NCBI RefSeq assembly: GCF_036346855.1
Contig: NZ_CP107841.1
Coordinates: 434,001 to 498,000 of the forward strand
Reading direction: 5' to 3'
Length of the DNA stretch: 64,000 nt
From: Streptomyces europaeiscabiei
Lineage (GTDB): Bacteria; Actinomycetota; Actinomycetes; Streptomycetales; Streptomycetaceae
The position numbers and the translations under genes are program-made. Numbering within the stretch: the stretch's first letter is position 1; each line of letters starts with the position of its first letter. The notes beneath the pieces were generated by a model. The model did not search any database, was not told the DNA's origin, and saw nothing but the letters and a program-made list of their open reading frames with translations. Of the stretch, positions 1-8,587 are shown in pieces.

Positions 1-230
1 CGGTCACCCTGCACCGTGACCGTCCGACCGGCGTCAGCGCCCGCAACCTCTGGCGCTGCGAGGTCGCGGGCCTGGAGACCCACGGCGACCAGATTCGCGC
101 CGACCTCAGCGGAGAGCTTCCGCTCGCCGCGGACCTGACCACGGTCGCCGCCGCCGAACTCGGCCTCCACCCGGGCGCGGAGGTCTGGGCGGCCGTGAAG
201 GCGACGCAGACCCACGCCTACCCCGTCTGA
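1..230 (+). CDS. modC: Molybdate ABC transporter ATP-binding protein, C-terminal TOBE part
   Basis: The window opens inside this gene; the reading frame begins at base 3 and ends at a TGA at 228-230, leaving about 75 residues. The visible part has the TOBE/Mop-like pattern (VTLHRDRPTGVSARN near the start, GAEVWAAVKATQTHAYPV at the end) typical of the C-terminal oligoanion-sensing region of ModC-type ATPases. The ATPase domain lies outside the window. A separate molybdate-binding Mop protein follows 190 bases downstream, which supports molybdate rather than another anion. The identification is from family resemblance of a short fragment, so the substrate is an inference. Confidence 0.75.
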   Translation, partial: VTLHRDRPTGVSARNLWRCEVAGLETHGDQIRADLSGELPLAADLTTVAAAELGLHPGAEVWAAVKATQTHAYPV

Positions 231-419
231 AGACGCACAGGCCGGGACCGGTCCGGGCCGTGTCCGCGGCCTGCTAGCGACTACCGCCTCACTCATCACA
301 GGTGCGAGCGGCAGCGGACCATTCACGCCCGACCCGGCTTGCATGACTCGCACAGAAGGAAGATAGAAGACATAAGCAAGCAATAACGGCATATCACTCC
401 TTCCCTGTGAGGCGTTCCC

Positions 420-839
420 ATGAGCCTGAGCATCCGCAACCAGATCCCCGGCACCGTCGTCTCCGTCACTTCCGGCGAGGCCATGGCGACGGTCAAGGTC
501 CGCCTCGACGGTGGCCAGGACCTCACCTCGGCGATCACCCTGGACGCCGTCAGGGAACTCGGCCTGGCCGAGGGCTCTCCCGTGCGCGCACTGGTCAAAT
601 CCACGGAGGTCTCTCTCGCCACCGGTTCCGTGGCTGGCCTGTCCATCCGCAACCGGTTGCCCGGCAGGGTGAGTGACATCGCCACCGGCGCCGCGATGGC
701 CTCCGTCAAGGTCACCGTCGGCGGAGGCGAACTGACCGCCGCCGTCACCAGGGACGCCGTCAGCGACCTCGGCCTGACCGTCGGATCACCCGTCACCGCA
801 CTGATCAAGTCGACCGAGGTCTCCCTCGCCACCGTGTGA
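420..839 (+). CDS. Di-Mop molybdenum-pterin/molybdate binding protein
   Basis: This 139-residue protein is two Mop (TOBE) domains in tandem, residues about 2-69 and 73-139. Each starts LSIRN, contains an AMA(T/S)VKV strand and ends KSTEVSLAT. Mop proteins bind molybdate or tungstate at subunit interfaces in the cytoplasm and serve as storage or delivery proteins. ATG at 420 is the natural start since domain 1 begins at residue 2; the ribosome site (GTGAGG) is weak. It follows the modC end after about 190 bases. The two halves are closely similar, so the gene looks like an internal duplication. Confidence 0.85.
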   Translation: MSLSIRNQIPGTVVSVTSGEAMATVKVRLDGGQDLTSAITLDAVRELGLAEGSPVRALVKSTEVSLATGSVAGLSIRNRLPGRVSDIATGAAMASVKVTVGGGELTAAVTRDAVSDLGLTVGSPVTALIKSTEVSLATV

Positions 840-1055
840 CTCGGTACCGGGGCCCGCCGTCGCCGCCAAGTGGCCGGTCGGCGTTCCGGGGTGTGGTGCG
901 ACGGGCGGACTCCGTGCCGGGCGGGCAGGCGTTCGGCCGACTCCGGGACCGCCCCGCACGGCGGTTTCGGCAGTGGCCGGCCAGCGTGAGCCCGTGGCAG
1001 GTGCTCCGAGGGCGTCCGGGCGCGTTTGGCGGCGGGCGAGGTTACCTTCAGCGGT

Positions 1056-2261
1056 ATGGACGGTGATCGTGGACGCTGGCGCCGGTGCGTGCTCAGCGGG
1101 GCGGTGTTCGCCGTATGCATGGCCGGCACGACCCTGCCGACCCCCCTCTACGGCCTGTACCAGGAGAAGTTCGGATTCTCCGAGCTGACGGTCACCGTCG
1201 TCTACGCCGTCTACGCCTTCGGAGTCATCGGAGTGCTGCTGGTGGCGGGCAACGCCTCGGACTCCGTGGGCCGGCGTCCGGTGCTGATGTGGGGCCTGGG
1301 ATTCTCGGCCGCGAGTGCCGTCTGCTTCCTGTGCGCCACCGCGCTGGGCTGGCTGTACGCGGGGCGGCTGCTGTCGGGTCTGTCCGCCGGCCTGTTCACC
1401 GGGGCGGCGACGGCATACGTGATGGAGTTGGCACCGCACGGCAGCGCCTCGCGGGCCACGTTCGTGGCGACCGCCGCGAACATGGGCGGGCTCGGCTGCG
1501 GTCCACTGCTCGCCGGGGTGCTCGCGCAGTACGCCGACTGGCCGCTCCACCTGCCGTTCGCCGTCCACCTCGCTCTGGTCGCCTGCTCGGCCGCCGCCCT
1601 GTTGCGACTTCCGGAGACCGTGCGAGAACGTCGGCCGCTGAGCACCGTACGGCCGCAACGGCCCAGCCTGCCCCCGCAGGTGCGGGTGGTCTTCGGACCG
1701 GCGGCTGCCGCCAGCTTCGTGGGGTTCGCCCTGTTCGGGGTGTTCACGTCGGTCAGCCCTGCCTTCCTCGCCCAGTCCCTGAACGTCCACAATCACGCGG
1801 TGAGCGGGCTGGTCGTCGCACTGGCCTTCTTCGCCTCGACCGCCGGGCAGCTGGCCGTCGGCCGGGTCGGCATGAGCCGGTCGCTGCCGCTGGGATGCGC
1901 CGGGCTCCTGGCCGGGCTGGCGCTGCTGGCCGGCGCACTGCGATGGGAACTGCTGGCGCTGGTGGTGCTGAGCGCGGTCGTCGGCGGGGCCGGGCAGGGG
2001 CTGGCGTTTCGCGGGGCACTGTCCGCCGTGGCCGCGGCCTCCGAGGCGGACCGGCGCGCGGCCGTGATCTCGGCGCTGTTCGTGGTGGCCTACACGGGTA
2101 TCTCGGTACCGGTCATCGGCGTGGGGCTACTGGCGGAACCGCTCGGCCTGGAGGGCGCCGGGCTGGTGTTCATCGCCTGCATGGCTCTCCTGGTGTCGAT
2201 CGCAGGCGTCTACCTGCTGCGGCGGGCGGTACCGACGACGGAGGCCGACCGGGTGCGTTGA
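1056..2261 (+). CDS. MFS transporter
   Basis: A 401-residue membrane protein of the major facilitator superfamily with about 12 hydrophobic segments. The family's loop 2-3 signature is visible as GNASDSVGRRPVL near residue 75. Such proteins are proton-coupled exporters or importers; the substrate cannot be read from the sequence, but the type (drug or sugar exporter of about 400 residues) is common in Streptomyces. An in-frame ATG exists at 1026, but the ATG at 1056 gives a conventional short basic N-terminus (MDGDRGRWRR) before the first membrane segment. It stands alone, without a clear regulator beside it. Confidence 0.85.
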   Translation: MDGDRGRWRRCVLSGAVFAVCMAGTTLPTPLYGLYQEKFGFSELTVTVVYAVYAFGVIGVLLVAGNASDSVGRRPVLMWGLGFSAASAVCFLCATALGWLYAGRLLSGLSAGLFTGAATAYVMELAPHGSASRATFVATAANMGGLGCGPLLAGVLAQYADWPLHLPFAVHLALVACSAAALLRLPETVRERRPLSTVRPQRPSLPPQVRVVFGPAAAASFVGFALFGVFTSVSPAFLAQSLNVHNHAVSGLVVALAFFASTAGQLAVGRVGMSRSLPLGCAGLLAGLALLAGALRWELLALVVLSAVVGGAGQGLAFRGALSAVAAASEADRRAAVISALFVVAYTGISVPVIGVGLLAEPLGLEGAGLVFIACMALLVSIAGVYLLRRAVPTTEADRVR

Positions 2262-2479
2262 CCGCGCGCCCGATGAAGGTGGGGGGCGAGGGTAGGTGCG
2301 TGGGACGGGTCGACGATCTGCGGGACCCTTCGGCGACGAGCCGGGGGCAACCTGGGTCAGGCGGTGCGGGTGCTGCGGTGCGCGCTCAGCACCCGCTCGG
2401 CCCGTGTCCGCAGCTGCGGACACGGGCCGCCGTGTTCGGTGTGGGTGACGTGCTCCGGCCGGTCGACGTCGTCGGTCTC

Positions 2480-2690
2480 CCAGAGGGCGATGGCACCGAC
2501 GACCCCCGCGCGATGGGCGGGCACGGGCACGTTGCCCAGCAGCTGCGCGGGCAGCGAGGGCATGGTCAACGGGCCCCCGGTGCCTACGAGGACCATCAGC
2601 GCGGCGACCACCCATGCCGGAATCGTCGTCGGCGAAACCGCGAGGACGGCCATTCCCGCCGCCCTCGCCGACAGCCCGCACGTGGCCTCA
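2480..2690 (-). pseudogene. MFS transporter remnant
   Basis: Read on the minus strand, this stretch encodes a run resembling transmembrane segments 10-11 of 14-TM drug exporters: a hydrophobic PAWVVAALMVLVGTG is followed by GPLTMPSLPAQLLGNVP and an HRAG. No start, no other membrane segments and no signature motifs are attached, and the frame continues into unrelated sequence. It is therefore a decayed fragment, not an active gene. It lies between the intact MFS gene and the glycohydrolase, whose 3' ends face each other. Confidence 0.5.
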
Positions 2691-2768
2691 GGAAAGTTGC
2701 CCGCCCGGCACACGGCGGGTTCCGGGCCTTGAACACCGTGCAAGCGGAGTACGAGGAAGCGTCCCTGC

Positions 2769-3704
2769 CTACTCAGCGCCGCTTCGGGCGCCCGTAGGAG
2801 CTTCCCAACGGCTCCAGGCGGGGATGTCTTCCCGGGCCTCGCGCCACGCCACGGGAAGCCCACCGGTGCCGGTGCGGGCCGCGACGACGCCTCCTGCGAT
2901 CGCGCAGGTGGTGTCGCGGTCACCCCACCCGGCAACGGTCTGCCACAGTGCCTCGCCCAGGTCGTTCAGGTGTCCCGCGGCGGACCACAGGGCGAACGGG
3001 ACCGTGTCCGGAGCCGATATCAGCGTCCCCGAGCCCAGTACGGACGCCGCGTGGCGAACCGACGTACGGTCGGAGAAGTTCGCGGCCACCAGCAGACGGG
3101 AGCGGACGTCGCTGTCCGGTACATGGTCGGCGACCTCCCGCAGGAATTCCATGCGTGGCGGGGCGTCCGCACTCTCGTCGGCGGCGGCCAGCGCCGCGGC
3201 GACCGCTACGGCCACGGCGCCGGCGACGGCCTCGGGATGAGCGTGCGTGGCCAGCGCGGACAGCCGGGCCTGCTCGCCGGCGGCCGGCAGATCGTCCCGG
3301 AACCATGCTCCGAGAGGGGCGACCCGCATCGCGGCGCCGTTTCCGTGGGAGCCCTGTCCGCCGAACTGCGCGGTGGTGATGGCCCGCCAGTCCCCGCCCT
3401 CGCGAACGCCGCGGAGTACACCGTGCATCGACGGCCCGTACTTGCGTCCCGGATCCCGGTCGTACTCGGCGGCGAACTCATTTGCCAGGCCGTCCGGGCG
3501 GATCTCTCCGTGGGTCGTCAGGTGCGCGAACAGGACGAAGGCCATGGCGGAATCGTCCGTCCACAGCCACGGTTGCGGACGCAGCTCCCTGGCAGCCCAC
3601 TGCTCCTCGGCGTTCTCGTCGGAGCGCGTGAACCAGCTGTCACCGAAGGCATCGCCCATCGCAAGGCCGTCCAGACTGGCGTGGGCGTGCTGCGGACTGG
3701 TCAT
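2769..3704 (-). CDS. ADP-ribosylglycohydrolase family protein
   Basis: This 311-residue protein belongs to the DraG/ADP-ribosyl-hydrolase fold, which removes ADP-ribose from proteins or nucleic acids using two metal ions. Visible motifs are GLAMGDAFGDS at residues about 13-23, the metal-binding WTDDSAMA around residue 48 (usually WTDDT) and GDRDTTCAIAGG near residue 270, which carries the second acidic set. The frame is open further upstream, but ATG at 3704 is preceded by GGAG six bases away and begins the conserved domain, while the upstream extension is the IS630 remnant. Closest known types are cytoplasmic and stand-alone in Streptomyces; the substrate is unknown. Confidence 0.85.
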   Translation of the reverse strand: MTSPQHAHASLDGLAMGDAFGDSWFTRSDENAEEQWAARELRPQPWLWTDDSAMAFVLFAHLTTHGEIRPDGLANEFAAEYDRDPGRKYGPSMHGVLRGVREGGDWRAITTAQFGGQGSHGNGAAMRVAPLGAWFRDDLPAAGEQARLSALATHAHPEAVAGAVAVAVAAALAAADESADAPPRMEFLREVADHVPDSDVRSRLLVAANFSDRTSVRHAASVLGSGTLISAPDTVPFALWSAAGHLNDLGEALWQTVAGWGDRDTTCAIAGGVVAARTGTGGLPVAWREAREDIPAWSRWEAPTGARSGAE

Positions 3705-3774
3705 CGGAAGGCTCCTCTGCGCGATGGTGCGGCCAGCGCATTCTCGTCGCACACCAGCCACGCGCGCGACTGCA

Positions 3775-4073
3775 TTGCCGACTGGCGGCGAGGCTCGAGG
3801 GGCGGGCCGGCAGCTCGGGCGGGCTGCCACCGGTGGATCACATCTCGGACAGTGTCCTCGTCGGCCTGCACCGGCTTCGCGATGGGCTGCCGTCTGCCCG
3901 GCTCCACCCGGACGCCCAAGGATCACCGGGACCCGGTTCCCACCGACCGAGGCCAGCAGCACCATCGCGCGCCGGTAGCGCACCGGACCGGTACTGCCAC
4001 GGCGCACGATCTGCTGCAGCTTCTGCCCTTCCTGGTCGGTCAACCTGCGTACATGGACAGGCTCAGCCGCCAT
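3775..4073 (-). pseudogene. IS630-family transposase N-terminal remnant
   Basis: The minus strand encodes MAAEPVHVRRLTDQEGQKL, then an IVRRG...VRYRRAMVLLAS segment, the helix-turn-helix start of IS630 transposases. The continuation (QADEDTVRDVIHRW) is in a different frame, so at least one frameshift separates the two halves. The DDE catalytic part is absent and the remnant runs straight into the upstream region of the glycohydrolase gene. This looks like an old insertion that has lost most of its length. Confidence 0.7.
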
Positions 4074-4236
4074 GCCCCCCGGCAGTCGGAACGGACGTCA
4101 CCGCACATCCAACCGCCGGAAAACACCACCCCGGCCAGCCTTCCCGGTCAGAGCACTGCCGGTCTGGTGCGCGCGTTTGCCCATGGCCTTTTCGCATGAC
4201 CTGGCCGGGCAGCCAGGGCCCTATGCGCCATCGCAC

Positions 4237-4454
4237 GGCATCACTTGCCACCGGGTGGCATCACTTGGCGCCACGATGGCGCCATCCAGCACCATTTCGC
4301 CATCCCAGAAATGAGTCAGCACGCGTGGCGCCACACCGGACCATCTGGGCGCCAGCACGTTTTAGCAGCTCAGGGCGGCATCGATGATGCATCACCCCGG
4401 CAATACCGGTCCGCCACTTGCACATAGAGCCAATATGGCGCCATGATGGCGCCA
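4237..4454 (+). promoter_or_regulatory. Array of TGGCGCCA operators upstream of the RHH gene
   Basis: The 8-base palindrome TGGCGCCA occurs at 4266-4273, 4277-4284, 4326-4333, 4436-4443 and 4447-4454, with a near copy GGGCGCCA at 4347-4354. Two pairs have centres exactly 11 bases apart, one helical turn. The last copy ends on the A of the ATG at 4454. A GGCATCACTTG repeat (4237-4247 and 4257-4267) sits at the upstream edge. Ribbon-helix-helix regulators bind such phased short repeats, so autoregulation by the adjacent protein is the natural inference. Confidence 0.65.
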
Positions 4455-4972
4455 TGGACCTCACGCCGTATGTCGACACCCTCCGCCGCGAACTCGCGGT
4501 GGCCGCCGAAGCCGGCGGCGAAGAAGCCCGCGAGCTGGCAGAGCGGCTCACCGCTCCCCTGGAGTCGGCGACCCGGCTGACCATGCTCAACGTGCTCTCC
4601 GCCGCCATGGACGAGATCACCCGCGAACTCGCCCCCGGCTCGGTCGACGTACGGCTGCGCGGACTCGACCCCGACTTCGTGGTGACGCCGCCGCCCACCT
4701 ACGGCAGCGCCCCGGCAACGCCGACCGCCCCCGCCGAACCGCTCACCACCCCGTACCCCGCCGACGGCGACGAGGGCGGCACCGCCCGGGTCAACCTGCG
4801 CCTGCCGACCCAGCTCAAGGCCCGCGCCGAGGAGGCCGCGAACCGCGAAGGCCTGTCGGTCAACGCATGGCTGGTGCGCACCGTGTCCGCGGCGGTCGAC
4901 GGCGGCACCCGGACACGTACGACGGAGAAGACCCAGACCGTCGGGCAGAGCTTCACGGGCTGGGTGCGCTAA
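4454..4972 (+). CDS. Ribbon-helix-helix (HicB/Arc-like) regulator
   Basis: A 172-residue protein with an alpha-helical N-terminus (MDLTPYVDTLRRELAVAAEA), a proline-rich linker at about residues 85-110 and a C-terminal ribbon-helix-helix: strand ARVNLRLPTQLKARAEEAA, then NREGLSVNAWLVRTVSAAV. The (V/R)NLRLP plus EGLSVNAWL pattern is the HicB/CopG type. ATG at 4454 is chosen over an in-frame ATG at 4418 because the latter would place the operator array inside the coding sequence; the chosen start has no ribosome site and could be leaderless. It heads a co-directional set with the DUF4097 protein and ABC exporter, and is likely their repressor. Confidence 0.8.
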   Translation: MDLTPYVDTLRRELAVAAEAGGEEARELAERLTAPLESATRLTMLNVLSAAMDEITRELAPGSVDVRLRGLDPDFVVTPPPTYGSAPATPTAPAEPLTTPYPADGDEGGTARVNLRLPTQLKARAEEAANREGLSVNAWLVRTVSAAVDGGTRTRTTEKTQTVGQSFTGWVR

Positions 4973-5054
4973 CCGCGCCCTTCGCCCGCACCCTTCACCC
5001 ACACCACGTCCCACCAGCGGGGACGACCCAAGGACTCATGAGGACGGGACAGCC

Positions 5055-5909
5055 ATGCCTTCTTTCGACACTCCCGAACCGATCTCGACCACGGCGCATG
5101 TGGAGGCCGGATCCATCCAGTTCACCGCGGGCGACCGCCTCGACACCGTCGTCGAGGTGCGGCCCCGCGACGCGAAGAAGGACCTGGATGTGCGGACGGC
5201 CGCCCAGACCGAGGTCACGTTCGTGAGCGGCGTACTGACGGTCAGGACGCCCAAACCCAATCTGCTCGGTCTCGGCATCGGCCGCACCGGCACCGTCGAC
5301 GTGACGGTCGAGCTGCCCACGGACTCGCACATCGACATGACCGGCGCCTGGGCCCAGGTACTGGGCGAGGGTCGACTCGGCGAGGTCCGCGTGAAGACCT
5401 CGTCCGGCGACGTCCGCCTCGACACGACCGGCCCTCTGCACCTGACCGCGTCGCACGGCTCGATCACCGTGGACCGGGTGGTGGGCAGGGCCGAGATCAC
5501 CACCAGCTCCGGCAGCATGCGCGTCGGCCTGGTCGACGGTCCCGCCGTCCTGAAGAACTCACACGGCACCACGACCGTCGGTGCCGCGACCGGCGAACTG
5601 CGGGTGCGCGGCGCCAACGGCGACATCGACATCGCACGCGCAGAGGACTCGGTCACCGCCTCCACCGCCCACGGCACCCTGCGCGTAGGCGAAGTGGCGC
5701 GCGGCACGGTCCAGTTGGAGACCTCCTACGGCGCCATCGAGGTCGGCGTCCGCGAGGGCACGGCCGCCTGGCTCGATGTCAGCTCGAACTCCGGCCAGGT
5801 GCGCAACACCCTCACCGTGTCCGAGGCCCCGGACACGACCGGGGACACCGTCGAGGTCCGCGCCCGCACCCGGTACGGAAACATCGACATCCGTCGCGCC
5901 AAGGCCTGA
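5055..5909 (+). CDS. DUF4097 family beta-strand repeat protein
   Basis: This 284-residue protein is a succession of short beta strands with GS/SG turns (for example TSSGDVRLDTTGPLHLTASHG and SGSMRVGLVDGPAVL), the right-handed beta-helix-like pattern of DUF4097 'adhesin' domains. No signal peptide or membrane segment is present, so it appears cytoplasmic despite the family's name. The ATG at 5055 follows GGGACAG. It lies 82 bases after the RHH gene and 69 bases before the ABC ATPase; this gene order suggests that all four form one transcription unit. The molecular role is unknown. Confidence 0.8.
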   Translation: MPSFDTPEPISTTAHVEAGSIQFTAGDRLDTVVEVRPRDAKKDLDVRTAAQTEVTFVSGVLTVRTPKPNLLGLGIGRTGTVDVTVELPTDSHIDMTGAWAQVLGEGRLGEVRVKTSSGDVRLDTTGPLHLTASHGSITVDRVVGRAEITTSSGSMRVGLVDGPAVLKNSHGTTTVGAATGELRVRGANGDIDIARAEDSVTASTAHGTLRVGEVARGTVQLETSYGAIEVGVREGTAAWLDVSSNSGQVRNTLTVSEAPDTTGDTVEVRARTRYGNIDIRRAKA

Positions 5910-5978
5910 CCCCCGGAAGCACCGGACGCACCCCACTCACTCCCCCCAGTCGCCTCAGCCTTCGAACGGGAGGGCACC

Positions 5979-6989
5979 ATGCCTTCATCTGTCATGCCCA
6001 CATCCAGAGTGGGTGACGGTTCTCAGTCGCCTGCCGCAATCTCCGTCATCGGTCTGCGCAAGTCCTACGGTGACAAGGTCGTCCTCGACGGCATCGATCT
6101 GCACATCCCGGCCGGGTCCGTGTTCGCGCTGCTCGGGCCGAACGGTGCCGGCAAGACCACCGCCGTGAAGATCCTCTCCACGCTCATCGGCGCCGACGGC
6201 GGGAAAGCCCGGATCGCGGGCCACGACCTTGCCGTCGACCCGCAGGCGGTGCGTGCCGCGATCGGTGTCACCGGGCAGTTCTCCGCCGTCGACGGCCTGA
6301 TCACCGGCGAGGAGAACATGCTCCTCATGGCGGACCTGCACCACCTGTCCAAGCCCGAGGGGCGACGCGTCACGGCCGAACTCCTGGAGCGTTTCGACCT
6401 GGTGGAGGCCGCGGGGAAGCCCGCCTCCACCTACTCCGGCGGCATGAAGCGCCGCCTCGACATCGCCATGACCCTGGTCGGCGACCCGCGGATCATCTTC
6501 CTCGACGAACCCACCACCGGCCTCGACCCCCGCTCCCGCCACAACATGTGGCAGATCATCCGCGAACTCGTCACCGGCGGCGTCACCGTCCTCCTCACCA
6601 CCCAGTACCTGGAGGAGGCCGACGAACTCGCCGACCGCATCGCGGTGTTGCACGACGGAAAGATCGCCGCCGAGGGCACCGCCGAGGAACTCAAGCGGCT
6701 CGTCCCCGGCGGGCACGTCCGGCTCCGCTTCACCGACCCGGCCGCCTACCGGTCCGCCGCCTCCATGCTGCGCGAGGCGACCCGGGACGACGAGGCCCTC
6801 GCCCTGCAGCTCCCCAGCGGCGGCACCCAGCGCGAACTGCGCTCCATCCTCGACTGGCTGGACTCCGCCGGCATCGAGGCCGACGAACTCACCGTGCACA
6901 CCCCCGACCTCGACGACGTGTTCTTCGCCCTGACCAGCGGGACCACCGTCCCCACTCAGCCCAGCCAGTCCAAGGAGGCTGTCCGATGA
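5979..6989 (+). CDS. ABC transporter ATP-binding protein, DrrA type
   Basis: A 336-residue ATPase of the daunorubicin-resistance (DrrA) class that powers drug or lipid export with the membrane partner encoded next. Walker A is GPNGAGKTT near residue 50, the ABC signature is YSGGMKRRLDIA near residue 150, Walker B is IIFLDEPTTGLDP near 175, and the H-loop area follows. A GGGAGG site precedes the ATG at 5979. The C-terminal 100 residues carry the extra domain usual in DrrA proteins. Its TGA overlaps the permease ATG (ATGA), so the two are translationally coupled. Confidence 0.92.
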   Translation: MPSSVMPTSRVGDGSQSPAAISVIGLRKSYGDKVVLDGIDLHIPAGSVFALLGPNGAGKTTAVKILSTLIGADGGKARIAGHDLAVDPQAVRAAIGVTGQFSAVDGLITGEENMLLMADLHHLSKPEGRRVTAELLERFDLVEAAGKPASTYSGGMKRRLDIAMTLVGDPRIIFLDEPTTGLDPRSRHNMWQIIRELVTGGVTVLLTTQYLEEADELADRIAVLHDGKIAAEGTAEELKRLVPGGHVRLRFTDPAAYRSAASMLREATRDDEALALQLPSGGTQRELRSILDWLDSAGIEADELTVHTPDLDDVFFALTSGTTVPTQPSQSKEAVR

Positions 6990-7777
6990 GTTCCCTCTCT
7001 CTCGCCGTGCGCGACTCGTCCACGATGCTGCGCCGCAACCTCCTGCACGCGCGCCGCTACCCCTCCCTCACCCTGAACCTGCTCCTGACCCCGATCATGT
7101 TGCTGCTGCTCTTCGTCTACATCTTCGGAGACGTGATGAGCACGGGCATCGGCGGCAGCGGCGCCGACCGCGCCGACTACATCGCCTACCTCGTGCCGGG
7201 TGTCCTGCTGATGACCATCGGCAGCAGCGTCGTCGGCACGGCCGTGTCCGTGTCCATGGACATGACGGAGGGCATCATCGCCCGCTTCCGCACCATGTCG
7301 ATCCACCGCGGCTCCTTCCTCATCGGGCACGTCGTCGGCAGCGTGCTGCAGTCCATCGCCAGCGTGGCCCTCGTGGGCGCGGTCGGCGTGGCCATCGGCT
7401 TCCGCTCCACGGACGCCACGGCTCTGGATTGGCTGGCGGCGTTCGGGCTGCTCGCGCTGTTCGCCGTGGCGCTCACCTGGATCGCGGTCGGCATGGGCCT
7501 GGTCAGCCCGAACGTAGAGGCGGCCAGCAACAACGCGCTGCCGCTGATCTTCCTGCCGCTCATCTCCAGCACCTTCGTGCCGATCGACGCGATGCCGGGC
7601 TGGTTCCAGCCGATCGCCGAGTACCAGCCCTTCACCCCGGCCATCGAGACCGTGCGCGGTCTGCTGCTCGGCAGCGAGATCGGCCACAACGGGTGGCTCG
7701 CCCTCGCCTGGTGCCTGGGCCTCTCCGCGCTCGGCTACTTCTGGTCGAAGTCGGTGTTCAACCGCGACCCGAAGTAG
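6986..7777 (+). CDS. ABC-2 type exporter permease, DrrB type
   Basis: A 263-residue membrane protein with about six hydrophobic segments, of the ABC-2 permease family. Recognisable family stretches are LLLTPIMLLLLFVYIFG, YLVPGVLLMTIGSS and the C-terminal FLPLISSTFVPIDAMPGWFQ followed by YQPFTPAIETVRGLL. The start ATG at 6986 is preceded by AAGGAGG at 6972-6978, and it overlaps the stop of the ATPase gene by four bases. Together they form an exporter; substrate unknown. A strong hairpin terminator follows 45 bases after the stop. Confidence 0.92.
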   Translation: MSSLSLAVRDSSTMLRRNLLHARRYPSLTLNLLLTPIMLLLLFVYIFGDVMSTGIGGSGADRADYIAYLVPGVLLMTIGSSVVGTAVSVSMDMTEGIIARFRTMSIHRGSFLIGHVVGSVLQSIASVALVGAVGVAIGFRSTDATALDWLAAFGLLALFAVALTWIAVGMGLVSPNVEAASNNALPLIFLPLISSTFVPIDAMPGWFQPIAEYQPFTPAIETVRGLLLGSEIGHNGWLALAWCLGLSALGYFWSKSVFNRDPK

Positions 7778-7822
7778 CCGGGACGGCACGCCCACTTGCC
7801 TCCCGCGGGTCGTCCCGCCCGC

Positions 7823-7858
7823 GGGCTGCGTACCCCTACGAGTCGGGGTACGCAGCCC
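7823..7858 (+). terminator. Strong hairpin terminator after the ABC exporter
   Basis: Arms GGGCTGCGTACCCC (7823-7836) and GGGGTACGCAGCCC (7845-7858) pair perfectly over 14 bases with an 8-base loop. There is no T tract, as is usual for Streptomyces. It ends the RHH-DUF4097-ABC unit. Confidence 0.85.
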
Positions 7859-7913
7859 TGCCGGTGTGCTCTCATGGCCCGCGGGCTGTCCTGTGACGAC
7901 GAATACTCGAGGC

Positions 7914-8234
7914 ATGGAATTTGTCTTCTTCATGACTCTGCCCGGGCTGGTCATCGCTTTGACCCTGCTGGCCTTCGTCGACCAACTGCTGTTGCGCGCG
8001 GGACGGTCCGGAGCGTTGCCGTGGCGAAACATCGCCCGTCAGGGGCAGATATCATCGACCGGGTTCGAGCAGTTGCACGCGAGCTTTTCGCCGGGCAAGC
8101 AGAACGAGCTCAAAGAGCGGCAGTCTGCACTGGTCCTGCCGGACAACCAGGACGACGGAGCGCCGCCGAACCGAACGACGGTGGATCTGGCCGGAGGGAC
8201 TGCGGTCGTCCGGATACCCCGCCCCGACCGGTGA
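7914..8234 (+). CDS. DUF6191-like small membrane-anchored protein
   Basis: A 106-residue protein with one N-terminal membrane helix (FVFFMTLPGLVIALTLLAFV, residues 3-22), a basic stop (RAGRSGALPWR) and a soluble tail containing GFEQLHASFSPGKQNELKERQ. This layout matches the small actinobacterial proteins grouped as DUF6191; function unknown. ATG at 7914 is chosen because the membrane helix begins directly there; an upstream in-frame ATG at 7866 lies just 8 bases past the terminator hairpin. GAGG lies four bases before the start, which is too close for a normal ribosome site, so a leaderless message is possible. Confidence 0.7.
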   Translation: MEFVFFMTLPGLVIALTLLAFVDQLLLRAGRSGALPWRNIARQGQISSTGFEQLHASFSPGKQNELKERQSALVLPDNQDDGAPPNRTTVDLAGGTAVVRIPRPDR

Positions 8235-8352
8235 CTGTGCCTGGTCTCCGTCCACGCATCTGGTCCAGTGGCCCCGCCGTGCGCAGGCGCTTGCCGGTCG
8301 GGCCGACTCTGCGGTGTCCGTCGGGAAGGGCGGCTCGGGTCCCGGGGCGGAC

Positions 8353-8577
8353 TCAGATCCAGACGGGGGCGTGGTCCTCGGAGTAGCGGGCGCCGAAGCC
8401 GCCGTGCGGCAGGATCTCGTCGATCGTGGCGAGGTCGGCCCCGGTCAGAGGGACGTCGGCGGCGCCGGCGTTCTCCTCAATGCGCTGGACGCTACGGGTG
8501 CCGGGGATCGGCACTACGTGCTCGCCCCGGGTGAGCGGCCAGGCCATGGCCGGCTGGGAGACGGTGATGCCCTTGGT
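8353..8577 (-). pseudogene. Aldo/keto reductase C-terminal fragment
   Basis: The minus strand encodes the last ~75 residues of an aldo/keto reductase: KGITVSQPAMAWPLTRG, then the NADPH-binding VVPIPGTRSVQRIEENAGA and an ending ILPHGGFGARYSEDHAPVW. The catalytic barrel with Asp-Tyr-Lys-His is missing; upstream the frame meets the 3' end of the TetR gene within a few bases. It is a truncated relic, probably left by a deletion that joined it to the TetR gene. Confidence 0.75.
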
Positions 8578-8587
8578 TGTCCGGGGT

